DNA from: Candidatus Delongbacteria bacterium
GTDB taxonomy: Bacteria > CAIWAD01
DNA length: 39,417 nucleotides
NCBI GenBank assembly: GCA_041675285.1
Contig: JBAYTZ010000024.1
Location: 1 to 39,417, forward strand
Reading direction: 5' to 3'
A model generated the notes under the pieces. That model made no database searches, was not told where the DNA came from, and saw nothing but the letters and a program-made list of their open reading frames with translations. The translations under genes and the position numbers were made by a program. Below are positions 33,349-39,417 of the stretch, one piece after another. Within the stretch, counting starts at the first letter, position 1, and each line of letters opens with the position of its first letter.

Positions 33349-35385
33349 TCAGCGCAGCAGGAGGGCCTTGCGGCTCTGGGCGTGGCCGGCGTCGTCCTGC
33401 ACGCGGAGAACGTAGAAGCCCGAGGCGACGTTGGCGCCCTTCTGGTCACGGCCCTGCCAGCGCACGTGGTGCTGGCCGGCGGGCAGTTGGCCCAGCTCAT
33501 CGCGCCACACCCGGCGACCCAGCAGGTCCAGGACTTCCAGCGTGACGGGGCCAGGGGCGGCGGTATGGAAGTCCACCGTGACCGTGGGATTGAAGGGATT
33601 GGGATAGAGTCCGCGCAGCTCCAGCCCGGGCGAGCGGTCCTCCGGTCCGGGGGGATCGTCCACTGCGCTCAGCTCGCCCTTCAGGCCCAGAAGGAAGTGC
33701 GCGTTGCCGGCGAAAATGCCGGCGAAGTGTTCGTTGGGCATGGGCAGGCCGATGGGCGTGCCCCATTGCACTAGAGTACCGTCGGCCTTGAGGCCAAGGC
33801 AATAGCTGTCGCCTGCCGAGATGGCGACAAAATTGGTGTTGGGGGCCGGCACATCGCATTGCCCGTGGTTGTTGGTTCCCCACCCCACCACGGTGCCGTC
33901 CGTCTTTAAGCCCAGACTGAACCCTTCGCCGGCGGTGATGGCGCAGAAGCCGCTGTTGGGAGAGGGCACGGCCGTCGTGCCTCCCCAGCTAACGACGTGG
34001 CCGTCGCTCTTCAGCCCCAGTGCGTGCGAACGGCTTGCCGAGATGGCGACGAAGTCGGTGTTGGGGTTGGGGATGTTCAGGTGTCCGCTGCCGTCGCCAT
34101 TCTCGATGCCGACAATGGACCCGTCGGCCTTCAGCGCCAGCAGGTAACCTGAGGGGTGGCTCGCGGTGCTGAAGGCATATGCGTATGCGGCAGAGGCGAT
34201 CGCCACGAACCCCTCGTTGGGCTCCGGCAGCGGACCGTCGTCAAAGTCCCGCAGGGTGCCGTCGGTCTTCAGCCCCACCCCGCGCCAGTCGCCCACCGTC
34301 ACCGAGACGTAGCCGGAGTCCGGCGCCCAACTTTGATGGAGCAAATCCATCACCCGGCCGTCGGCCTTCAAGGCGAAGCTTCGGTGGATGAAGTAGGAGT
34401 ACATTGGGCTGCCGTAGGCGGTCGCAGCGTCGCAAACTGCGACGATGTCGTGGTTGTCCGGTGGCGGGCCCCATTGTCCCCAGTCGTTGCGGCCCCAACA
34501 CCTCAGCTCGCCGTTCTGCTTGAGGGCCATGCGCTGCGTGTATCCGGCCCACATGGACACGAAGTCCTCATTGGGTTCGGGAATCGGCGTGATGGCGCCC
34601 CAGCAAACCAGTTGGCCGTTCTCCTTCAGCCCCATGCTGAAGAGATTGCCCGCCGCAATGGCGACGAAGTCCGCATTGGGCTCCGGGATCGTGCACTGAC
34701 CGGCGGCGTTGTCGCCGCAGGCGACGTTCGTGCCCCCGTCGGTGAGCGCCAGGAAGTGGTTCACGCCGGCGGCGACGTCGGTGTAGAAGGAGCCCGGGGC
34801 GAAGACCGGCATGATCTCAATGCCCCAGGTCACAACAGTGCCGTCGGCCTTCAAGCCCGCGCAACCGGTTGGGTTCGCCGCCACATCGATGAAGCTAAAG
34901 TTGGGCTGGGGTGTGGGCATGGAGTGGCCCCAGGTCACGACGCGACCGTCCGCCTTCACGCCGATGCTACATCCCCAAGGTTCCGAGGTGTTTGTGCAGG
35001 CCAATGCGGCGATGGCCACGAAGTCCACGTTGGGCGCGGGCACTTCGCACTGCTGGTTGCTGTTGCTGCCCCAGCAAGCAACGGAGCCGTCCTGGCGTAG
35101 GGCGATGGAGTGGTTGAGACCGCAGGCGATGTCGATGAAACCGGTGTTGGGCTCGGGCAGGGCGCCGAATCGCCTTTCCCACTGCACCAGCGAGCCATCC
35201 TGACGCAGTCCTAGGCTGTGGTAGGGTCCGCCGGTCACCTGCACGAGGCCTTCCAGTTCGCTGGCGTCGGGGATGATCTGACTGCCCCAGCCGATGAGGC
35301 GCCCCTCTTCCTGGGCCCTGGCGGCGCTCGCCAGCAGGGCCGCGAGCAGCGTTCCCACGAACATCCATCGCTTGTTCCGTCGCAT
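33349..35385 (-). CDS. Secreted RCC1-repeat protein with YPNPFNP/FlgD-like C-terminal domain
   Basis: 678 residues. The signal peptide ends near ...LLASAARA (24). The body consists of about eleven RCC1-like repeats of roughly 45-50 residues, each with a core such as VAIAAG..HSLGLK.DG.VV.WG and ending in a P.PN linker; they should fold as one or two beta-propellers. A C-terminal domain (about 590-678) begins LRGLYPNPFNPTVTVDF and ends GFYVLRVQDDAGHAQSRKALLLR. That is a FlgD/T9SS-sorting-like Ig domain, common in FCB-group secreted proteins. The ligand is unknown. The gene is somewhat less GC-rich than its neighbours. It converges on the DinB-family gene. Confidence 0.85.
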   Translation of the reverse strand: MRRNKRWMFVGTLLAALLASAARAQEEGRLIGWGSQIIPDASELEGLVQVTGGPYHSLGLRQDGSLVQWERRFGALPEPNTGFIDIACGLNHSIALRQDGSVACWGSNSNQQCEVPAPNVDFVAIAALACTNTSEPWGCSIGVKADGRVVTWGHSMPTPQPNFSFIDVAANPTGCAGLKADGTVVTWGIEIMPVFAPGSFYTDVAAGVNHFLALTDGGTNVACGDNAAGQCTIPEPNADFVAIAAGNLFSMGLKENGQLVCWGAITPIPEPNEDFVSMWAGYTQRMALKQNGELRCWGRNDWGQWGPPPDNHDIVAVCDAATAYGSPMYSYFIHRSFALKADGRVMDLLHQSWAPDSGYVSVTVGDWRGVGLKTDGTLRDFDDGPLPEPNEGFVAIASAAYAYAFSTASHPSGYLLALKADGSIVGIENGDGSGHLNIPNPNTDFVAISASRSHALGLKSDGHVVSWGGTTAVPSPNSGFCAITAGEGFSLGLKTDGTVVGWGTNNHGQCDVPAPNTNFVAISAGDSYCLGLKADGTLVQWGTPIGLPMPNEHFAGIFAGNAHFLLGLKGELSAVDDPPGPEDRSPGLELRGLYPNPFNPTVTVDFHTAAPGPVTLEVLDLLGRRVWRDELGQLPAGQHHVRWQGRDQKGANVASGFYVLRVQDDAGHAQSRKALLLR

Positions 35386-35791
35386 GGAATGCCTCCTGCC
35401 GCACAGCCTGGCCCCGTTGCCTCGTACTCACCACGGCACGTGGCATGGGCGAGACTCGGATGGGCTTGTGAGCGATGTGCTGGACCGCGCACCCCAGCCC
35501 GCGTGCAGAGGGAAAGGTGGAGTTTGCCGGCTGCCCAGGATAGTGGAATCCCCAATCGCCCAAAGCAATTCTGGATTGGCGCGTCCGGTCGGGAACGGGG
35601 TATTCCCCGCAGGTCTGGCTCGGATTCTGATTTCAGCCAGGCTGGCGAATTAAGTTTTTATCAAGTAGAAGATGATTCAAGTCTTGATTTCAAACCGTAT
35701 TCTGTTGGCCTTGTGTTGAGGATCCCCTGACCGGCCCGGACCTGCCCGTTCCCGACCGCCGACACGAGAGGAGGGCCAGTCCGAGGATCCC
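35386..35791. promoter_or_regulatory. Divergent intergenic region, no gene seen
   Basis: 406 bp between the RCC1-repeat gene and the lipoprotein gene. The stretch 35648-35710 is much more AT-rich than its surroundings and includes TCAAGTCTTGA (palindrome, about 35670-35680), so it is the likely promoter zone. A GACACGAGA motif lies at 35761, just before the lipoprotein ribosome-binding site. Confidence 0.4.
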
Positions 35792-36385
35792 ATGTCAACC
35801 CATCGTACCACCCTGCACCGCCTGGCCCTGCCGCTGGGCCTGCCGCTCCTGATCCTGCTGGGATTCGGGGGCTGCTTCGAGAACAGCCGGATCGCCCGCA
35901 ACGTGGGCGTGGACCACAACGGCGGCTTCGAGCTTGGCAGTCCGGGCAAGCCCATCAACTGGAACGTCTACCACAAGGGCCTGCGCGGCAAGAAAGCCGA
36001 GATGCAGCTGGACCGCGAGGACTTCCGCGAGGGCGCGCAGTCGCTGAAGTTCGTGGTGACCTCCTGCGGCTCCAAGGCCAGCGGGGAGTGCCCGGGCGTG
36101 TTCCAGGAAGTGGACGTGGAGCCCAACAGCATGTACCGCGTGTCCTACTGGTTGAAGAACAACCAGTGCCGTTTCAACGTCAACGTGAACAGCATCAAGG
36201 AAGGCGCGCCGCGCCAGGGCGTGCAGGTGCTCTCCGAAGCCGGCGTGGGCGAGGAGTGGGCCGAGTACAGCAGCTTGTGCTCCACCAAGGACGGCGAGAC
36301 CCAGATCCGCTTCGAGCTGAACATCACGGGCCCGGGCATCCTCTGGCTGGACGGCGTGGCGTTGCAGGAAGTGGAAGGCAATTAG
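35792..36385 (+). CDS. Lipoprotein with a carbohydrate-binding-like beta-sandwich
   Basis: 197 residues. The N-terminus has a hydrophobic segment (LALPLGLPLLILLGFGGC) ending in a lipobox-like LGFGGC, predicting lipidation at Cys28. The rest reads as a CBM4/9-like jelly roll: NGGFELGSPGKPINWNVY at the front, QSLKFVV, YRVSYWLKNN, IRFELNITGPGILWLDGVALQ at the end. This 'N-GFE...W...D-V' frame is shared by many carbohydrate-binding modules, but no sugar-binding residues can be assigned. GAGGATCCC precedes the ATG. A strong terminator follows, so it is a single-gene unit. Confidence 0.75.
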   Translation: MSTHRTTLHRLALPLGLPLLILLGFGGCFENSRIARNVGVDHNGGFELGSPGKPINWNVYHKGLRGKKAEMQLDREDFREGAQSLKFVVTSCGSKASGECPGVFQEVDVEPNSMYRVSYWLKNNQCRFNVNVNSIKEGAPRQGVQVLSEAGVGEEWAEYSSLCSTKDGETQIRFELNITGPGILWLDGVALQEVEGN

Positions 36386-36415
36386 TCCACAAGCTGCTGG
36401 ATGTGCGCAGCGACG

Positions 36416-36450
36416 GCCCGCCTGGGATTTCTGCCCGGGCGGGCTTTTTC
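36416..36450 (+). terminator. Terminator of the lipoprotein gene
   Basis: GCCCGCCTGGG, loop ATTTCTG, CCCGGGCGGGC (11-bp stem with one G-T pair), then TTTTTC. Confidence 0.85.
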
Positions 36451-36476
36451 ATGGGCCGGCGAGGGCGGCGGCGGGC

Positions 36477-37265
36477 TCAGGACGAGGCGGAGGAGTAATT
36501 GCGCAGCGCCAGCTGCCAGGCGGCCCGCGCGGCGGCGAAGGCCAGCAGCGTCACCCCCAGCACGTGCAGCAGCAGGCCGGGTCGCAGCCCCTCGAAGAGC
36601 AGGGCCGCCGGGAAGGAGGCGATGAGCGAGAAGGGCAGGGCGGTGACCAGCAGCCGGCGCACCCAGCCGTGGAAGATCCGGTCGGGTTTCTCGGCGTACT
36701 TCTCCAGCGTGTAGAAGGTCTCGCCCAGGCCGCGGTTGGAGTGCAGCCAGAAGACCGGGATCAGGAAGGCCAGGTGGATCAGATAGTAGAGGAAGGCGCC
36801 GTTCACCAAGAGGGCCAGGAAGACGGCCACGCGCAGCGGGTCCAGCGGACCGGGAAAGCGCAGCAGGGCCCAGGCCATCAGCCCGGCGGCCAGCAGCAGG
36901 TTGAGGAAGGAGTTGGCCGCGAAGTCCCGCAGGCTGAGGAAGAACAGGCTGGAGACCGGCCGCACCAGGTAGTAGTCCAGGTCGCCCTTGTTCACGAAGA
37001 TCGGCAGCCACCACATGTTGTTGGCGAAGACGGTCATGTGCAGGGCGTCGATGAGGAAGAAGCCGCAGGCGAAGATCAGCACCTGGTCGTAGCTCCAGCC
37101 GCCCAACAGGGCCGTGTGGCGGTAGATCACACTGAAGAAGACGATCTGCACGGCGTAGAAGGCCGCGTCCATCACCACGCGAAAGAAGAAGTCCAGCCGG
37201 AATTCCATGGCCCGGCTGAACGAGAAGCGCAGGAAGTTCAGGTACAGTCGCAGGTAGCGGCCCAT
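36477..37265 (-). CDS. ABC-2 type permease (COG3694-like)
   Basis: 262 residues, with six predicted membrane helices. Family-like features are MGRYLRLYLNFLRFSFSRAM followed by EFRLDFFFRVV, then GGWSYDQVLIFACGFFLID, FVNKGDLDYYLVRPVSSLFF and the C-terminal FPAALLFEGLRPG. The 'G.LD..L.RP....F' stretch is typical of the ABC-2 (DUF990-type) permeases that pair with a COG4586 ATPase. The ATG at 37265 overlaps the stop of the preceding permease by one base (TGATG); the longer upstream frame is a shadow of that gene. Last gene of the exporter operon. Confidence 0.88.
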   Translation of the reverse strand: MGRYLRLYLNFLRFSFSRAMEFRLDFFFRVVMDAAFYAVQIVFFSVIYRHTALLGGWSYDQVLIFACGFFLIDALHMTVFANNMWWLPIFVNKGDLDYYLVRPVSSLFFLSLRDFAANSFLNLLLAAGLMAWALLRFPGPLDPLRVAVFLALLVNGAFLYYLIHLAFLIPVFWLHSNRGLGETFYTLEKYAEKPDRIFHGWVRRLLVTALPFSLIASFPAALLFEGLRPGLLLHVLGVTLLAFAAARAAWQLALRNYSSASS

Positions 37266-38083
37266 CAGATCCCCACCCCCGTGTAGCCCACTTCGCCCCG
37301 CCGCCAGACCCCCTTGGCCAGCAGCCAGAACATCCCGCACCAGGCCAGCGAGACCGCCATGCCCAGCGCCCACTGCCCGGTCGACAGCCGCCCCAGCAGC
37401 GCGGCCACGGGGAAGTCGAACAGGTAGCGGAAGGGCAGCCAGCCCAGCAGTTCGCGCGCGCCGGGCGGAAAGAGGTCCAGCGGCAGCAGGCTGCCGCCCA
37501 GCAGGCCGGAGACGAAGCGCAGCAGCACAGACAAACTCCAGACGTTGTCTGCCCAGAAGGCCACGCTCTGCAGCGGCAGCTGGATCAGGTAGTAGAGCAG
37601 GTTGCCTGCGCCCATGGCCAGCGCGGCCATGGCCAGCTGTCCCGGGCCGGGGTGGAAGGCCCCCACGCCGCCGGGCATCAGGGGCAGCAGGGCCAGGAAG
37701 ATCACCAGCTGGACCAGGGCCGGCAGCAGGGCGCCCAGATGCTGGGCGTACTTGAAGGACCAGTAGGAGACGGGATAGAGCAGGTAGCGGCTGAGGCCGC
37801 CGTCGTAGATGTCCTGGGAGACGCCGGCCATCATCTCCTGCCCGCGCACCAGCTTGCCCACCAGGATCACCAGGATGTAGTACTGGAGCATGCCGGGGAG
37901 GTCCCAACCGCCGATGGTGGCCTGGCCCGTGGTGCGGAAGATGGCCGTCCACAGATACCAGACCACGCCCAGCTGGGCGAAGAAGCTCACCACCACGTTG
38001 ATCCAGAAGTCGGCCCGGTAGCTCATGGCCTTGCGGGCCTCCAGGCTGGCCACGTGGAGGTAGAGGGCCGGGCCGGCTCTCAC
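37265..38083 (-). CDS. ABC-2 type permease (COG4587-like)
   Basis: 272 residues starting at GTG 38083, which overlaps the ATPase stop (GTGA). Six membrane helices are predicted. The N-terminal LEARKAMSYRADFWINVVVS, then QLGVVWYLWTAIF, GWDLPGMLQYYILVILVGKL, IYDGGLSRYLLYPVSYWSFK and LPLDLFPPGARELLGWLPFRY are typical of this family. 'G.L..YLL.P..Y' is the counterpart of the motif in the partner permease, suggesting a heterodimeric membrane domain. Substrate unknown. Confidence 0.88.
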   Translation of the reverse strand: MRAGPALYLHVASLEARKAMSYRADFWINVVVSFFAQLGVVWYLWTAIFRTTGQATIGGWDLPGMLQYYILVILVGKLVRGQEMMAGVSQDIYDGGLSRYLLYPVSYWSFKYAQHLGALLPALVQLVIFLALLPLMPGGVGAFHPGPGQLAMAALAMGAGNLLYYLIQLPLQSVAFWADNVWSLSVLLRFVSGLLGGSLLPLDLFPPGARELLGWLPFRYLFDFPVAALLGRLSTGQWALGMAVSLAWCGMFWLLAKGVWRRGEVGYTGVGI

Positions 38084-39078
38084 GCCGCGCCCTGGCGGGA
38101 ATGGAGCAGGCCCTCGATGACCGTGCCGATGTCCAGCTCCTCCACGGCCAGGTCGTGGACCGCCAGCTCCGTCACCAGCCGCCCGGCCAGCTGGGGGATC
38201 TCGTCCCGCGGGGCCTGGATGCGCAGCCGCTCGGGGCTGTCCTCCAGCACGGTGAGGTCCAGGCCGCGACCCAGCAGGTGGCGCAGGTCCGGGCGCGGGG
38301 CGCCGGGCTTGAGCTGCACGCTGACCACCTTGTGGCGGGCGTGGGTGCGCATCACTTCGGCCAGCGGGCCGTCGAAGACCAGCTCGCCCTCGCGGATGAT
38401 CAGGATGCGCTCGCAGAGCCGCTCGATGTCTTCCATGTAGTGGCTGGTGAGCAGCATGGCCGGGCGCTCGCGCTGGCGGTACTCGAGGATGAACTCGCGG
38501 ATGGCGCGCTGGGCCGTCAGGTCCAGGCCGATGGTGGGCTCGTCCAGGAAGACCACGCGCGGGCTGTGCAGCAGCGCGGCGATCAGCTCCATCTTCATGC
38601 GCTCGCCCAGGCTCAGGCGGCGGATCTGGATGTTGATCTCGCCCTGGACGCCCAGCATGCCGGTGAGCAGGTCCAGGGTTTTGCGGTACTGGCGCTCGGG
38701 GATCTGGTAGATCTCCTTCAACAGCAGGAAGCAGTCCGCGGCGGGCAGGTCCCACCAGAGCTGGGCCTTCTGGCCCATGATCAGCGCGATCTGGCGCTGG
38801 AACTCGCGCGGCCGCTCCCAGGGCCGATGTCCCAGCACGTGGGCGTCGCCGCCCGAGGGGTGGATGATCCCGGCCAGCATCTTGACCAGCGTGGTCTTGC
38901 CCGCGCCGTTGGCCCCCACCAGTCCGAGGATCTCGCCCTCGCCCACGTGGAAATCGGCGGACTTGACCGCGTGCTTCACCACGGTCTCGCGCCTGACCAG
39001 CGAGCGCAGGCTGCCCCACAGGCCTGCCTGCTTTTTGTGGACGTGGAACTCCTTCGACAGGCCCTGGACCTCGATCAT
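38080..39078 (-). CDS. ABC transporter ATP-binding protein (COG4586-like)
   Basis: 332 residues from the ATG at 39078 with AAGGAG upstream. Walker A GANGAGKTT, Q-loop region ALIMGQKAQLWWDLP, signature RLSLGERMKME, Walker B RVVFLDEPTIGLD, and switch His in LLTSHYMEDIERL. A C-terminal extension of about 90 residues follows the ATPase domain (VSVQLKPGAPRP...). The insertion KQAGLWGSLRSLVRRE early in the protein and 'GQK..LWWDLP' are typical of the COG4586 subgroup, which works with two different ABC-2 permeases. It is the first gene of a three-gene overlapping operon. Substrate cannot be told. Confidence 0.93.
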   Translation of the reverse strand: MIEVQGLSKEFHVHKKQAGLWGSLRSLVRRETVVKHAVKSADFHVGEGEILGLVGANGAGKTTLVKMLAGIIHPSGGDAHVLGHRPWERPREFQRQIALIMGQKAQLWWDLPAADCFLLLKEIYQIPERQYRKTLDLLTGMLGVQGEINIQIRRLSLGERMKMELIAALLHSPRVVFLDEPTIGLDLTAQRAIREFILEYRQRERPAMLLTSHYMEDIERLCERILIIREGELVFDGPLAEVMRTHARHKVVSVQLKPGAPRPDLRHLLGRGLDLTVLEDSPERLRIQAPRDEIPQLAGRLVTELAVHDLAVEELDIGTVIEGLLHSRQGAA

Positions 39079-39417
39079 CGCGCTCTCCTTCTGCTGAAAG
39101 GAATATGGCGCTTGGGTGGGACGCACTCGCGCGCGTCTCTTGAAGGAAAACGGACACGAAGGCATGAAGGCTGGAGAAGAGCGGGAAGGGGGGATGGGTG
39201 CTCTGGCACTGGCCTGGCACCGACCTGGCACTGGCCAAATGACTGTCATCCCAGCGAGAGCTGGGATCCCATGGCTCGTCCCTGGTACTTGCCGGGCGCC
39301 TTGTTTTCCACCTTTCTGCTGGCGCCAGAAAGGTGGAGCCAAAGAGGCGCTTTTTCTCACCCGGCCTGACCGGCCGTCCAGACTCAGCCCGCCTCCCGGC
39401 GGGCTTCCGCTGGCGGC
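39079..39417. repeat. Repeat-rich spacer at the right window edge
   Basis: No gene seen. It holds GGACACGAAGGCATGAAG (about 39151-39168), three 11-bp repeat units (39203-39235), the REP-like hairpin shared with 4817-4852 (39244-39279), and CCACCTTTCTG...CAGAAAGGTGG (39309-39337) followed by AGCCAAAGAGG, related to the 122-bp element. A small hairpin AGCCCGCC-TCCC-GGCGGGCT lies at the end (39386-39406). Confidence 0.75.
39203..39235 (+). repeat. Three units of the 11-bp repeat
   Basis: CTGGCACTGGC, CTGGCACCGAC and CTGGCACTGGC in direct succession, the same unit family as the arrays at 40-226 and 27091-27241. The fixed flank of the other two arrays is absent here. Confidence 0.85.

Overview
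The window is a high-GC bacterial chromosome segment with long, tightly packed operons, many secreted proteins, and intergenic spaces filled with dispersed repeats. A secreted RCC1-type protein ends in a YPNPFNP/FlgD-like C-terminal domain, and two large secreted M43-type metalloproteases are present. Together with a ferredoxin-dependent 2-oxoacid oxidoreductase and glycogen metabolism, this fits an uncultured lineage of the FCB superphylum (Fibrobacterota/Delongbacteria/Eisenbacteria-like). That placement is inference; no rRNA or ribosomal protein gene is present to fix it.

Layout. 1-234: array of an 11-bp tandem repeat, with an inverted relative at 27091-27283 and a three-unit relative at 39203-39235. 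238-2708 (minus strand): a DUF6404-like membrane protein and a STAS/SpoIIAA-like protein; a repeat block with a 122-bp tandem hairpin element; an outer-membrane barrel protein and a DoxX-like membrane protein. 2724-4387 (minus): an AT-rich two-gene island, foreign in base composition, encoding a PLD-like protein with zinc ribbons and a two-TM protein resembling putative phage abortive-infection (putAbiC) proteins. This is the best candidate for an undescribed (defence) system. 4388-5035: repeat mosaic. 5036-7836 (plus): a 2-oxoacid:ferredoxin oxidoreductase operon (delta, alpha, fused beta-gamma). 7918-15047 (plus): a five-gene operon (patatin-like lipase, holin-4-like membrane protein, alpha-glucan phosphorylase, M18 aminopeptidase, GlgX debranching enzyme), closed by a bidirectional terminator.

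15158-25568 holds two paralogous copies of a two-gene secreted module (small coiled-coil protein translationally coupled to an approximately 1090-aa M43-type protease), both on the minus strand. They are separated by a secreted beta-propeller-like protein and a GAF-SpoIIE phosphatase. 25940-26991 (minus): perR-peroxiredoxin operon. 27254-28348 (minus): old yellow enzyme-family oxidoreductase whose stop codon lies in the flank of the 11-bp repeat. 28507-29934 (plus): type I glutamine synthetase. 29935-30605: repeat-rich spacer. 30606-32579 (minus): acetyl-CoA synthetase. 32793-33260 (plus): DinB-family protein. 33349-35385 (minus): RCC1-repeat secreted protein. 35792-36385 (plus): lipoprotein. 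36477-39078 (minus): three-gene ABC exporter (ATPase plus two ABC-2 permeases).

The core metabolism visible here is storage-glucan breakdown (GlgP, GlgX), acetate activation (Acs), ferredoxin-linked 2-oxoacid oxidation or reductive synthesis, nitrogen assimilation (GlnA), and peroxide defence (PerR/Prx). Candidate CRP/FNR-type dyads (TGTnA-N6-TnACA) sit upstream of both the oxidoreductase operon and glnA. All functions are assigned by reading the protein sequences; no database search was run.
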